From the NCBI GenBank assembly GCA_038363925.1, contig JAQQWL010000011.1, positions 7,564,001-7,628,000 on the forward strand: a stretch of 64,000 bases of DNA, given 5' to 3'. The notes under the pieces are model-generated. The model saw nothing but the letters and a program-made list of their open reading frames with translations, made no database searches and was not told where the DNA came from. The position numbers were made by a program, and so were the translations under genes. Shown piece after piece: positions 34,586 to 48,400 of this stretch. This stretch comes from Apiospora phragmitis (Eukaryota > Ascomycota > Sordariomycetes > Amphisphaeriales > Apiosporaceae). Position 1 is the first letter of the stretch. Every line of letters begins with the position of its first letter.

Positions 34586-35473
34586 TTATTTGTTATGCCA
34601 GATGAAATTCCTCAGACTATTCCATTGATCTGACTCTTTGTAGATGTAGTTCATGCTGCCGCGCATGCTGGGCTGCAGGTCCTGGGGTGGTAGCGGAACA
34701 GATGCATGACGAGAGCCCATGACGTGGCGGCAAAGACGGGCCAGGCGTAGTGGCTGATGTTGGCCGAGGCCCGCTCCTGCGACACGACGGGCAGGCCATG
34801 GCCGGGCTTGACGGCGAGGCGGGCCAGGGCCAGTGCCACGCGCGCGAAGACGTAGATGACAATTTGCTGGTTCACCGACGAGATCTTGCCCGTCTTGGGC
34901 GACCGGCCGCCGAACACGAAGTAGCCGCCGATCAGACCGGCAAGCAGGGTGTCGTATTTGCCTATAGTTTGTTTTCCCCGAAATCAGTCATCATCATCCT
35001 CGTTATTCTCCGACTTTTCTCTCAATATAAAGGGGAAGGTAGGCAACTTACCCTCCTTCCCGGGCGTGGCGCCGTAGTGCTTCAGCAGGTAGCACGTCGT
35101 CTTGTAGATGGTGGCGAACTTGGCGAGGTTGCGCGCGTGCGTCCGCGTCGCCTTGAGGACGAGGTCGACCTTCTGGCGGACGGTGCCGGAGCGGAACAGG
35201 AACACCATGACCAGCGCGTGCGGGAACCGCACCTTGGCTCCGTAGACGGCGCCATTGCGGGCGCCCTTGACGATAGCGAGGAGGTCATGGTTCGCTGGAT
35301 CGAGGAGGAAGCGCTCGATGGAGTTCTATTGTCGCGGTAGTATAGTGGTGATGGTTAGCAATCAAAGTCGCGCGGCAGTTGCCATAATAGTCGGACAGGA
35401 ACGCCTATGTGGTGGTGATGCAGACGATATTGGAAATACACACCTTGACGTTCGTGAGTGCGGGTGATGACAT
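34586..35473 (-). CDS. PXMP4: peroxisomal membrane protein PXMP4/PMP24 (Tim17/22/23-like fold)
   Basis: Three exons (35473-35444, 35325-35052, 34961-34586), about 226 aa. Exon 1 encodes only ten residues. The core has GARNGAVYGAKVRFPHALVM, VFLFRSGTVRQKV, KATRTHARNLAKFATIYK and LLAGLIGGYFVFGG, then VNQQIVIYVFARVALALARL and AWPVFAATSWALVMHLFRYH. The end reads SMRGSMNYIYKESDQW. This is the PXMP4 signature; the human protein is a multispanning peroxisomal membrane protein of unclear biochemical role. One frame break at the GGGG run 34684-34687 (one base missing) separates the last 30 residues. Intron 1 (118 nt) ends with branch GCTAACC and acceptor ATAG. Confidence 0.88.
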
Positions 35474-37013
35474 GGTGCCTCGGCTATTCGTGGGTGTCGT
35501 TGCGAGCGGGCGCGAAAAGGGAAAGGCGCTCTGAGCAAATGTCGGGAAGTCGCTACGGCCTCATTGATGTTGTCCTGCAACTGTATTTTTCGTCTCCTAC
35601 GCTGGGCCTGACTCGTGGTGGAAAAGGGGCTGCGATAGAAGAAATCGGATCATGCGTGGGCGGTGTTGTTGGGATCATGGTGGCCCGAATCGCCGGTAAT
35701 CATGGTGTCGTCGGCAAGTGGCATTGTCCCATGTCATGTCCACATGCTCGGCACTGGCTGTCTGGGAGTCATCGTAATCGGGAATAGGTGCTGCGGCAGG
35801 CCACTAAACTAAGAGGCTAGCCTACCTTTCCCCACGAACTTCAAAAGCATCCTAGCGAGCGGCGAGCCTCCTTATGACGCAGATCCTCCCCCCGACCGCG
35901 CGCCCTGAGGCGTTTCAATCTGCTAGGGATGCATTATTCTCTGGCATGTGATGATTGACCTGCATTATGTTACACATTGCCATGCATAATATCGAGGACC
36001 CTTCACCTGTCACCCTCCATGGCGGATAGGCCAAACCCCCATCAAATTACTTAATCTTCTGCAGTGGAACGAACGCCTCAACTCACATGGGATAGAAGCC
36101 TTTTTGTTTAGCTCTTCATTGTTCTGTCTGTTTCGTTTGCACGCTCGCAATGAGTAGCACTTGTTGGATCTCTCGAGAATTTTAGAAGACCAATCCATCT
36201 CGGTGGGATAAGTTTTGCTTTCCCATCATTAGGCATGGAACTTTAGCTATCTCTCTTATCAAGTCGATCGCGACTGAAACCTGCACTCCCACTTACATTA
36301 TTACAACACTAAAAACCAAAAACGCCCTGAATAGGCAGTCGATCTCGTGTGTACATTGCCCCCCTTTCCCCTCACTCTATCTCTCGGCTGACCCATTTGC
36401 TTCTACAATTCTCCCGCATTCGATCGAGATAGATATTTACCGTCTTTCCATCGGATTCGATCTATGTTTTCTACGTACACCATATCACGCACGTATGTAC
36501 TTCAAGATGTAGTCAAAGAACGAGATCTTTCCCTCTTTGTCTTGTTCTACATAGGGGGGTAGCCGTGCTACCCCACCAACCAACTAATAGTATGGGAGAA
36601 ATGTTAGGTCGGTTCCTGCAGGGGCGCGATTCGCTAGGTAGTAAATTTTGACCCTTTATCTTTCTGCGCACGCCCTTGATCTTCATGTTACCTCCACCAT
36701 GCCGAATGACGTTTTCTCCTTTTCCGTATCCTCCAACCAGACAGCTTGCACTGCCTACGTCAAGTATACAAACAAGCCACAAACGGAAACACAACTATTG
36801 ACTGTTCTTCTCTCACTTTACAACTAACACGACTTGCGCATCTTTACAAACATCTTGACTCAGAATTCCATAAGTCGCATGGTGTTCCATCTGTAGCCCA
36901 GCTCCTATTCTTGACTGACATAGGGACTTAAACAAAACACCTGCCGCATTTGGCATATACTTTATTCGCACGACCGCCAGCCAACCTTGACCTCACCCTG
37001 GTTCGACGACGAG
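35474..37013. other. divergent promoter region, no gene seen
   Basis: Between PXMP4 (-) and ethanolamine kinase (+). The part after about 36230 is T/C-rich and looks like promoter and leader of the kinase gene. No conserved protein or RNA gene. Confidence 0.55.
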
Positions 37014-38334
37014 ATGCCTCCCTCAACAGTCAACGGCGGTGGCAGCGATGGTGCCGCTGTCCATATCCCCGTCATAGACCTATCGTACGACCCTGGAAAC
37101 CCGGATACCTCAGCACGGCAGCTGGTGACCGCACTGCGCCCGGACTGGGCAGATCCCGGCGCCAAGGTCGAATTTACGCGCTTCACAGACGGCATCACCA
37201 ACACATTGCTGAAAGCGGTCAATAGAAGAGAAGGAGCGTCCAAAGAAGACATAGACAACGAGGCCGTTCTGCTGCGCGCATACGGCCACGGCACCGACGT
37301 CCTGATCGACAGGCAGCGCGAGACACAGAACCACGAGCTCCTCATGCAACATGGCCTCGCTCCGGAGCTCCTCGCCAGGTTCTCCAACGGCATGATGTAC
37401 CGTTACCTTCGCGGCACCGTCACCACGCCTAAGAATCTCAGGGAACCACGGGTATACCTAGCAGTCGCCCGGCGCTTGGCGCAGTGGCATGCTACTATGC
37501 CTTGTGTGCACAACGAATCTGCCATGAGTAACGGCCTGGCAGACTCGACGAGCGGTACTTGTTCTACTGCTATGGTTGCGCCGAACAAGCCCCCACCCAA
37601 CGTTTGGACCGTGATGCAAAAGTGGCTGCACGCTCTCCCCCAAGAGACAGAGGCGGGAATGTTGAGACAAAAGACTCTGCAAACGGAGTTCTCTTGGCTT
37701 ATAGAGGAGCTGAGTCAGGGGCCTGGTCTGGGAGAATACGGGGTTCGTGGCCCCATCCATCATCTTGAATCTTGGGGAAAGACAGCATACTAACGTAGAA
37801 CTTCTCTAGCTTGTTTTCGCACATTGCGACCTCCTGAGTGGAAACGTCATCATCGAGCCTAAAGCCGCGGGCTCGCCAGATACTGAGGAGACGGTGGCTT
37901 TCATCGATTACGAGTACGCCACCCCGTCGCCTGCCGCGTTTGACCTGGCGAACCACTTTGCCGAGTGGGGTGGTTTCGACTGCGACTTCACCGTGCTGCC
38001 AACGCGCACGCAAAGGCGAGAGTTCATCGCAGAATACGTTCGGACCTATTTTACCCTGCTTCCCAGCAAGCCTGCGGATGTCGACCTGGACAGTGAAATC
38101 GACAAGATGTGCGGGGAAGTCGACGCATTCAGGGGACTCCCCGGGTTCTACTGGGGCATTTGGGCTCTAATCCAGGCCACCATTTCGCAAATCGACTTCA
38201 ATTATGCCAACTACGCGCAGATAAGGCTCGGCGAGTACTGGGCGTGGAAGGCGGAGCACACCGGCCAGAGGGAGAAGAGTGGGGAGGACTTACCAGTAAG
38301 GGAGAAACGGTGGGCTGAGGAGGAGAAGGTATAA
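37014..38334 (+). CDS. EKI1: ethanolamine (choline/ethanolamine) kinase
   Basis: Two exons (37014-37742, 37810-38334), 417 aa, no frame break. N-terminal lobe: VEFTRFTDGITNTLLKAV (nucleotide-binding loop) and YGHGTDVLIDRQRETQNHEL. Then LAPELLARFSNGMMYRYLRG, and LAQWHATMPC. The catalytic Brenner motif is HCDLLSGNVI and the metal/choline-kinase motif is FIDYEYATPSPAAFDLANHF followed by EW. The enzyme phosphorylates ethanolamine with ATP in the cytosol, the first step of the CDP-ethanolamine (Kennedy) route to phosphatidylethanolamine. Ethanolamine rather than choline kinase is inferred from similarity and size. The intron has the weak donor GTTCGT but a perfect TACTAAC branch; splicing is phase 0. 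Confidence 0.9.
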
Positions 38335-39760
38335 TAGGAAGCGAAACGGAATCTTTCCGATCTAGGCTCTCGGGGGAGGCGGCGGGTGCGGAAGGAAACG
38401 ACATTTTACTTGCATGAGATACCACTTACGTCTATTGCTTGTCTACTAATAATCAGATCAATGGTCCCATGGAATGGATAGAGCGATTTCATTGTATCTG
38501 CCCACGAGCAAAAATGGGGGAAGGAAAAGGAGGAGGGCAGAGACATGAAGAAGCGATCTATTTATCTACTGCGTTTTGGCGAGCGGCATTAGCATCGGGT
38601 GTGCGCATGTTTTTCAACAAACGGCCCGCGGCGTTCGAATAGATATACCTTTGTTGAAACTCAACACTCAACGTCTAATAGGAAAAGTACGGATTATCGA
38701 GTATCTGTGACTGCTCGGCATGGGCGAGAGGTGACGATAAATGAAACCCATCTAAACATATTACATTGCTTCTCATGTGAACCACCTGCGCTCGTGGCGA
38801 CGTCGGCGATGCTTGGGCTCTATAACTACGCTGCTTGCTTTTCAGGGACCATCTATGGTGGTCAAAAAGGGCGGAGGTGGTAGGTAGATCGGAATGCCCG
38901 AATGAAACTGGACTATGAGCTGCATTATGCAACCTGCTACACCTAGTATGAACGTGGCTTAAGAATGTTCGGGTCGAAGTGGGCGTTCAAGTTGGTCGGC
39001 AGTATCTCTATCTTGTAGCCTGTTTGATTGTAACTGGCCTGTACTATAGGTTACTCGATGAGCCTGTGTATCTGAGTGTGCTTTACATGATGATGGCTCC
39101 CATCATCTTCTTCCTCTTTTCTTTTGCATACAGCGTACCGTCATCTTGCTCACACAGACAGGACAGTAACGTAGGTAAGGAGGCGGGAAGAGGCAGGGAG
39201 AGATCTTATAGGCGTGCGTCGTCGGCAGCTCCGTCGAACGGCTACGAGCATTTCTCCCTTTCTCACATGGTAGAAGGGGAGAGCAAGGTTATGGCGCATT
39301 GTATCACGCCGCAGGGCGCGCGCGAAGCTGTGTAATGGCCAAGCAAGCTACGGCATCTGGGGAAGAATATGACGCCGGATGGTGGTTGGCTGAGACCGGG
39401 GCGCGCGCGTCACACAAAAAGTCGCTAGTAGCACGTTGTCGAGGTTGAGAGTGTGGTCCCCTAACATACCAAGAAGGCCCAGGCCATGACTTGATGATGA
39501 CAGGAAGCAGATGTGGTAGTGGTGTGTGTTATTGTCTCCCTGTGTCACCGCATCTTGCCCTCCACGAAAGCTGAACGAACGCCGGTGGTGGCCGGCTCAC
39601 CCTTGCACCCAGCAACACTCGATATTTATGTAGTGGATGATGGCGGGACTTATAGGCTGGATGTTGTATGATCTCAGACAGGTCAGTTGTGTCATTCGAA
39701 ATAGCTCACCCGGATAGGCTAACCCTTCTCTACGTTCTTGTTAGCTATCGGCAGGGCTGA

Positions 39761-39792
39761 ACACACACACACACGCACACACACACACACAC
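39761..39792. repeat. AC dinucleotide microsatellite
   Basis: About 16 AC units with one G interruption. Confidence 0.85.
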
Positions 39793-41560
39793 ATGCACAT
39801 ATATACACGGACTTATGCAGTCAGACAGTCGGGGAATGTTTTGATCATAAGTCGGTGGTGCTCTTGCGTGCTCTGGACTTTGTTACATATTCATATATGT
39901 ATTCAACGGTGGGCAAACAATTCGTATACGTTCCAGGCTGCTGAGCGCGCAGCCTATGCTTCACTATGTGGCAACCTATAAAGCCACCTCTGCAACAAGG
40001 ACTAACTCACTGAGACCTCCACATTTGATATAATGTGAAATAAACAAGAGCAACTTCTACTGTAGCCATTTCTTTGGTTCGTCACTTGGAAGCCAAGGAG
40101 CGTACCGCGGGCTTTAGGCATACCGCGCGCATGGCAAGCTTGTATCAGGTATGCTACACGACATAGGCATGGATTACTTGTATCCAGGTAGCTCTCCCCC
40201 TCTCCCTTTCCCTCTCTCTCCCTCGTGTTCTTTTAGAGAAGACCTCGCTATCACATATGCTACTAGCATCCACGCTGGAGGCGCGGTTATGATAGCCAAC
40301 TTTATTGAGATTCAGGCTGAAAATATAGTCCCAAAGTATCTTGTTCACCAGCCCATCTAGACCATGCACGCTTGGATTTGTGGCGCGGCGAAATACAGAA
40401 GCTTTTTCGTATCGTCGCATATTTTAGCTTTTGTCATCGCCTTCCACTACTTCTTTACAAGCGAGCCAATCTGAGAATCAGATTTGATCAGTCTCTTGGG
40501 GGGGGAACTGACTGGTGTTATTTCCGATCGTGTTGGCGCGCTGCTGCTCGGTGACCTACTGTCATTAGTTCCAGTCCCAGGGGACCATGCCTGGCGACAC
40601 ACGTGTCTGCTCGAAACAGGCCGTGTTTGTGGTTTGTCCCAGAATGGGCAAACAAGTTTTCTTCTATCCAGCTTGGTGGGAAATTGGGTTGGTGATGGAT
40701 GGACTTGGACGTCATCAGTCATCTGTCGTCGTATCATATTTTCCCCGTCCGCCTCACTACAGCCCCAGCTGGGTGGAAGGGCTTTCTTCGGGCAAACAGG
40801 GAGAGGTGAAAAGCGAAATGACATGGTAACCGAGCACCTACCTATTCAAGGTGAACGTTTTAAGACGTTACCTAGCTGCCGGAGCGCGTGGGAGGGAGGC
40901 TTACCTCGGCAGTTCTAGATGCGAATGCCACCTTAGCTCCAAAGCCACGATGTCACCCTCCTCTCGGCGTGCGGGATAGCTGAGCCGGAGGATAATCCCC
41001 ATCTTTTTGCCTGGCTGGGCCGTCGCTTTCTCTCAGTCCATGTCGACGGAGTGAGGGGGCTGGGATACGACGCTACCTAGAACTACATTACAAACCACCT
41101 ACGTACAGCTTGTGCATCATGGCCTTGGCAAAGGGCGTGAGCGTGCCTTGCCCACTGCTAGTAGCTTTCTTTCTACCTTGACGCTGATGTTCACGATAAT
41201 CACTCATGTACTATATCCTGTACATTAATCCCACCATCATGACCATTGGGCAGTCTTGGCGAGCTTTGATATGATGTGTGCCGATACAAGCCCGCTCCCA
41301 TCTTGTGTTGCTGCTTTAATGAGTGGGATCGGACGGAAACAGGAAAAAAAAGTTTTTACAAACCATTTACAAACGACCTTCGCGTCCTTTTCTTCATCGA
41401 GCTAAAGTACTGTGGGATGGGTGGGCTCAAGGCGATGATGAGCACATTCATCAATTTGGTGGATTTGACGAGGCCGGCTTGCTTTGCTTCACGCCTGAAA
41501 GCATAGGCCTGTAGGAGCTGAATCGAATCTCACGTGCACCTGCGGTGGGAATCTGGGATT

Positions 41561-41598
41561 GGATGGGATGGGATGGGATGCACCACCACCACCACCAC
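41561..41598. repeat. adjacent GGATG (x4) and CAC (x6) repeats
   Basis: Four GGATG units run straight into six CAC units, in non-coding DNA. Confidence 0.85.
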
Positions 41599-43794
41599 CT
41601 GCTTATTTCGATCACCGCCATTTCACGACACAAATTCCCCAGCAAAGAAATCACGAAACCAGCTCGGTTTCCTATCGCGTTCCCTTATCGCCAGCTGCTG
41701 GTTTCGCGGCCTGCATCTCGGCTCTTAATATCAGAGCAGCCTATCTGGGCCGCCTTAACAGCTGCAGTTAGGAGACAGGGGTGCCCTTTATAGTAGTGAT
41801 CGGCACCATCGTCAGCTCATTTTTGTCGGAAGTTATCGCAAACCTCGCCCGCACATCCGCCAGCAGCAGGATGGATGAAGAAGAGCTAGCTTCGCTGCGA
41901 GCTGCTCGAGTTCGAGTGTCCCCAAGGTTCTGTTTCGTCGAGCTCATCATAGATGTACCAGAAGGAAGGATGTACGACTCGTTGATGCACTGCAATTAGT
42001 GCTCTCTACCACCCGTTTCCTCGACTTGCAAACTTGATATCGTAGCGGCAAGTCATGCGAAAGAGTACAAGCACGTACATAGTAATGGTGCACTCGGTGC
42101 TCAGTGGGCTGTGGTGGAACTGCTTGTTGTAGGGTTACCCCGTCGTCCCCATCGCCGTTTTCCCCTCCCTCGTCTCCCTCCAGTGGCAGTCGAGGAGCTC
42201 GAGCCGGGCAAGCTGTGCAGCCTGTTTGCTAAGTCTGAGAAGCCTATTGGGCAGTGGCGGGGACGACCGTTACGCTGGGCAAGGGAGGGGTTTGCGAGGC
42301 GCTGCAGATGGGTGGACGCCTTTCAACAGGTAGGTGCAGCTTCAGCGTGTGCGCCGGTGGTCGGTACGACTCGTCCAGTGTCGATCGTCGATGATCCGTC
42401 GGATGTATTATGTATGGGGGAAGGCTATCTGCCTGCCTGCCGCGTGCGTGTGAAGGAAAGGGTACAAAGAGAGAGAGAGGGAGAGAGAGGGCGAGGGCGA
42501 ATAATACGTTGCGACAATGCGCATTGCTTTTCCCCTGCCCTCCCTTCAGCTTGCAAATTGCCCGTGTACTCCGGCGGGGCCTAGAGCGTCTCTAGAACTC
42601 AGAGAAGCGGCCGTGGCGCCGCGCCATCTGCATAGGATCTACCGAGATGGAGAGACAGTTAGTTGCCCACGAGACTTCGAGCCTATCAACCCGAGGACCG
42701 CCGCCTAAATCGGGTTGTCCAATGCCGTGGCGGCGTCAGTCTTTCATCTTCCTTCTTCTACCGACCTAGTTCGGAGCTGTGTCTTTTTTTCTATTTTCCC
42801 TCCAAAGGTTAAAACAGTAGCCTCTTGAGCTCAGCTAGCGGCTTGGACGGGATTTCGTATTACTCGTGGATCGCCATTTTCTTCCCACGGCTGCATGTGT
42901 AGTAAATGTAGCTACCATCTACTATCTACGGTATTGACCCAAGCAAGGCGCAAAAGGCCGCTCGTTCCCAGAGACTAATCACTGCATGCGCCCGAACCAT
43001 GTGTGCAGCATCATGGGGGGAGGGAGCTGGGGATAGCTGGGTTTAACGGCGTTTTGTCTCTTACATGCTCCGAGTGGTACATGCAAGCCTTGACTGAATA
43101 AGGGAGTTGGATTCACTATTCCTATCAGAGGTGAGGGTGTCCTGATCAGCTCGGGTGAATCCATGGAGACTTGTACGCGGTAGTATTAGCAGTACACCGT
43201 ACTTTCAGTCTTTCCAGCCATTGGGAGTTTCCATGACTGAATCTGATACATACCACCACAATCACAGCGACTGACTGAGTCCTGGTGTTTGTTTCTGAAT
43301 AATAATGAAAGGAAGGAAAAAAGCGCCGGCTCTAGCTCCAACCCACTTTGTGGGTTAGCCTCACCCGTCTGAATCCTCCTTCCGTCCCAGGCTTGTTTTG
43401 ACAGGACGAAGACGCTCAAAAATAATTCTAAGCTTGACCGTTGGGCTGAAGTCAATGGGGCAAGAGGGGTCCAAGCCAAGGACAAACAATACATCAGCCG
43501 TTACGGAGTACATCAAGTGCCAACACGGGGTTTGTACGGATTATGGCATCAAAATGGTCAAGCGATCTGCCCCATTACATTATCTTGGTGTTGACAACAG
43601 CCGGACCGCATTTGATCAGTCATCTTGATGTCCTCCTGTTGAACAGTGCGCTCTGGCCTGGTCTGCCTGGGCTTTCTCCCAGGCTGCTATTGGGATGCAC
43701 GTCCGTCCGTCCTGTACTGATGGATGGCAGGAAAAGGTGGATGGCTGGATGGACATTGCCAATCACCCATCCATCCTACCGTACAGAGGGAGGT

Positions 43795-43822
43795 AGGCAG
43801 GTCGATAGGCAGGTCGATAGGC
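43795..43822. repeat. 12-bp direct duplicate
   Basis: AGGCAGGTCGAT occurs twice in tandem, followed by AGGC. Confidence 0.75.
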
Positions 43823-44710
43823 TTCTTCTGCCGTGACGGACCGACTTCTTTCGCGTGCGCGTGTGAAGCCTGACCAGCCTGCGTGCAGCAAGGCGGATTA
43901 GGTAGATTTAGCATGGCGATATGACTGGTCCTGGCTGCTGGAAAGCACTGCATAGATACCGGTACAATAGAGTAGCATCATTGGCCTGCATACAGCCTAC
44001 TGCAGACAGAGGCCGATGACTGGAGTGATGGCAGCCGAATGCACACATTGCATACTACCTCTACTCGTACATACCCCGACCCCGACCCAACCACCCCCCA
44101 GCTCCGGGAACAAGACCAAGACAGATCCTGGCCTGCCCTGTGGGTTCACATCGGAGCTGGACTGGGGCTGGTGTATCGTTTGGGAAGTACTGTGGGTAAC
44201 GTAGGATATTGTCAATCGGGACTGGCAAACTGGAGGTGTAGCTGAGATACTTCCTGTTCTCCCTCGACCAGTCAGACTCGACTCGACTGCTTCACAAGCG
44301 CGGGTAGGTCAATCGTGTGGTGCTCTCGATGGGGTGTCGCTATGTACATATTTACCGGCTGTGCACGTGTAGCCTGTATCCATCGACATACATACAGCAT
44401 TGGGAATATGAAGTGGTCAACTGCCGCTATCACCTACCTCGACACTCATGCAGTATCGATGTATCCTTGTTTCTCTCTCTCTATCTTCCTCTTTATCTAG
44501 CTACCTATTACCTGCCCCCTACCAGCCAGATGGACATTGATGTAGGTATGTACATGTATGTATGTACGTACTAGGCATGTTGCAGCCGTCAGTGAACTGA
44601 ATTTGATCTGGGTTGAGGGATGGGATGCTGGCCTGTTTTGGTCTGGTCTCTTCTTTTGCCCGCCCCACCTATCGCTGGCCTTACTTTCCCTCTTCCAATT
44701 GCCCTGCTGA

Positions 44711-44763
44711 CCCTGTCCTGTCCTGTCCGATCCTGTTCTCCTACTGGCCCTGTCCTGTCCCGT
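44711..44763. repeat. imperfect CCTGT/TGTCC repeat
   Basis: The pentamer CCTGT occurs at least six times in 53 bases of the likely promoter or leader of the downstream gene. Confidence 0.6.
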
Positions 44764-45423
44764 CTAATTGCCTATTGCTACTTCCCGAATCGTGACAAGT
44801 TCGCAATTTATTTCCTCGATTTGCTCAACTGGGAGATTGCTGCAACCCAAAGGGGGTGATAAAAGAAAAATAAGTTCCCCCATCACCCCCACATTGACCG
44901 GAGTCGTACGGTTCTGCTCTCCATTCCCACCTTATTGGCTGTTTATCCTCCCACGACGGTCTATGAGGCGGTGCCGGTTGCATATTGTGTTTCTTCGTAG
45001 ATTCTTAATACTTTCCTCCCTCTCCTCGACCCCATCCGGATCTTTGCCACAGCCACTCAACTACATACTCTTTTTTTCTTTCTTTCTTTTATTGTCGGGT
45101 CGTGTGTTTCTGTGTGTATATTCGTTGATCATGTATCTGGGAAATCCTGATCACTTATTCTTACTAATCAGCAGTTGATGCGCTCCCAAAGGTCAGCTCC
45201 CCGCTTGGGTGCGCGCCCACGAGTTGAGACGTGCGACGTGTGAGTGAAGGAGGGCAAAGAGGTCCGGTCCAAGAGGAGGTGAGAAGAGAGAAAAAAGCGA
45301 ATGAGAGAGAAAGAGCCAGAACACGCAAGGGCACACACACATAGACAGCAAATTAAACCAAAAAAGAGAAGCCCGACTACAGGGGAGATAGCCGCCGGCG
45401 TACTATGAGAGAGACCGGGAGAA

Positions 45424-48400
45424 ATGGCGGCCAACACATATCCAGCTGAGCCTCGACATGATGGTCGCGGCTCTCAGAATCTCGACACTCCGGGCGCATC
45501 TGCTTTTGACCAGTCTCTAGACCCCACGATAAGAAGTTTATTCGAACAGCAAGCTGCCATCCAGGCCAAGCTAGCTGCACTTCTTCCTGCCAAACATGAT
45601 CCCAACAGCAGACTCGAGCTTGACATGCTGCGGCACAAGCTTCGGGCACTTGAGGCATATGAGAAAACCAAAGTCAGTCCTTCTCTCCCTCTTTCCCTCT
45701 CTGTGTTCACATCACACATCTATATACACATGCATTTTACTGTGTGTATATGCCAATACCGGTTCCAGTTTCATTGACAGTCTCCCCAAGATCTCGCCGC
45801 CGCCATACGGCCCCTCTCAGATGCCGAGGAAGCTCGGGCGCTGCAGTATAAATGCGAATGCATTGAGAGCTCATTGATCGATCAAGGTGAGAGCAACCTG
45901 TTTGTTTTGTTTCTGGACCAACATCTCTGTGGGATCCCATCATCTAAGACGTGTGCCGGTCCGAATAGGCTTAGATTTACTTGACCCCAATTTTCTCGAG
46001 GCATTGAGGCATCCTGCCCAAAGCGATGCACCGCCCGAGTATAGTACCTGGCTTGAGAAGAATGTATCCTTCTATGACCCCGTCTTCCGCAGCTGGAGGA
46101 TGAGGGAGACTTTACCCGTAATCTCCAGGAGTCAGGCCCCTTTCAAGTGCTGGGACGAACGATGTCTGTATTACATATATGGCTTCGCCAACTTCGAGGA
46201 CCGCGACCAACATATGCGAGAACACGGCACTCCGTCCAAGAGAGACTCTGGGCTCTCGGTGAATAGCGTGCCACACGTCGTGTTCCCGGAACAAGCCACT
46301 GCGCGGCTTTTCAGTACAGACCGACTCAAGGCGAACTCTATGGTCCCTTTACCGCGGCTTTCGGTTCCCCCGAATCTGGCTCCTCTGGCCCCCGTCGCTC
46401 AGGTCAGAGACAGACGAGAACCCCCGGTTGCATACGCTTTTGGCAACGACCTGCCAATGCAACACCGAGGTTCGATAGATTCCGAGATTGACCTACCACC
46501 ACTCAAACGAAGTAGAGTCGGCCACGGGCGATTGGAATCCATTGGCGAGTTACGACTCCCTCGAGATGCTGGACCGTGTCTTCGATGCAAGGTTCAAGCC
46601 AAGCCGGTATGACTAACCGTGATCAGCTTTGCTTTGCTGCTCAGGGGATCGAATGCTAATATCTGGATAGTGCGATTCACAAGATGATTGTGCATTCTGC
46701 GCGGAACCTCCGGCATCCGCTGGTGATGAGTTCTGGGGCGTACTAGGTTGTCAACGCGGTCCTCTACTCGTATTGGCCGACTACATGCTTCCAGGTAAGT
46801 TTGATTTGCGCGCTCGAATAGAGGTGGCATGCTGATGTATTCTATAGAGATTCTGTCGCCAAGACAAGTTCAAACTCCGGTCACGTCTCCCATGGCGCGA
46901 CGTCGCAATATGAACGAGTACCTGGAGCGGACTTACATTGTTAGTCCTGCTATGTCGGAATTGGTTAAGTCACATCTCGACTTTGATGATGGATTCTGGT
47001 GGACAGAGGACTTGGCTTCTTTGCCGATCGCAAATCCCACCACTGCAGCCTACTCGAAGGATCCCATCGACCGAGCTCCCCCAGTTCTCAAAGTTCTTGC
47101 CGCCAGCTGGAACGCCGAAGGCATACCATTCCGGTTTTGGGAATTGTTCAAGTTGAGCGGTTATCTATCGCCTAGCCGAGAGCTGGAAAAACAGACATAC
47201 CCCGTGCTTTACCGGGCAAAGTTGCTCCTCAGGGAGATTTTGTTTTATGATTTGCAACAGACCGAACCCTCTATTAGAACGGATGTTAATATGGCAAACG
47301 CCCAGCTTCTTCCGGAGGATATTGATTATGACGGACGAAATCGACTGATATATAACTGCATGACGCAATTTCTGCAGTCTTTTGAGAGCAGTACGATACG
47401 CAGGGTGCTTACGGAGCCTAAGAGTTGGCTGGCGGTTTTCCTGTCTATGTGCATCTTCAGCATCGTGCGAACGATTCTGGCGGATCTGATCTCTACTCCT
47501 TCGCGTGGGGGTCCTGCTCATGCCCAGTCAGCGATGCCAATGCCCACGGGCGCTACAGCAATGCATAGTGTCTACAAGATCCTCGTCAGTGTTTTTGCTT
47601 GGTCGACCCCGATGATACTTGACGATCCAGGGGTGGAGATGAACGACAGCGACAAGTTCTTGTTTGCAGCCACATCAGGCGCCATTCGCAAAGACGAGTG
47701 GTCACAGTGGGGAATCCGCTCATCCAAGGACTTCTTACTTGGCCTAGGTAGCGGGTACCTGGCCGACAATATTGGGTTCAATGGCTTTTTCAGGCAGCGT
47801 ACACCAATCTATCGGACTGTGTCGTACCAGACCCCGAGTGTGGCCACACAGCTTGGCGAATCGCGGAAACCCGTGCCGGAATGGCGACCGATCGAGGCCT
47901 GGGGACAAAGGGCTGAAGCAGAAGTTGGCGGACCCGCGTTTGGCATAGAGCCTGGCCGGAGGCACACCGTTGGAGAAAGCCCAGCCTTCACGCGAGCCAT
48001 AGCCAGGGGCTTGGTGTCTCCCAGCAAACTCAGGACATCCTACCACCGGCCCCCTCTACGTCGCGTCTACTGCTCCAAATGCAACGAATATCCGGAGGGA
48101 TTCCGTGGGGAGCATGAGTTGAGGAGGCATACGGATGCAAAGCACGCTGCCTTGTCAAGAGATGGGTATGCACTGAGCCACAAAGCCATAGTCCAAGCTC
48201 TCCTCAGCCTGTCATACCGCTTGCTAAATGTAAAGCTTGTGTCACGCAAAAACGGTATGGTGCATACTACAATGCCGCCGCCCACTTACGACGGGCACAT
48301 TTCAATCCACACCGGGGCGGCAAGGCGAGCGGAGACTGGCCTCCCATGACAATATTGAAGGACTGGATGCGGGAAGTACGGCAGTCCATCGATGTGAGCA

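Larger units (their letters stand above)
38335..45423. other. 7-kb gene-free region upstream of the zinc-finger gene
   Basis: I find no conserved protein, tRNA, rRNA or transposon coding in this stretch on either strand; its open frames are short and motif-free. It contains several simple repeats (AC at 39761-39792; GGATG and CAC runs at 41561-41598; AGGCAGGTCGAT duplicate at 43795-43822; CCTGT-rich run at 44711-44763). The final kilobase is CT-rich, then purine-rich, as in long leaders of fungal regulatory genes. Part of it is probably promoter and 5'UTR of the gene at 45424; non-coding RNAs cannot be excluded. Confidence 0.55.

Noticed and set aside
35326..35360. tRNA-Asp-like string GGTAGTATAGTGGT
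   Set aside because: It resembles a tRNA D-arm, but no matching acceptor, anticodon or T arm follows. The sequence is the 3' end of PXMP4 intron 1 on the other strand, where it forms the branch point and acceptor.
40447..40918. Overlapping 125- and 144-codon frames in the 7-kb gene-free region
   Set aside because: They lie on opposite strands over the same bases, have no recognisable motif and no good start context.
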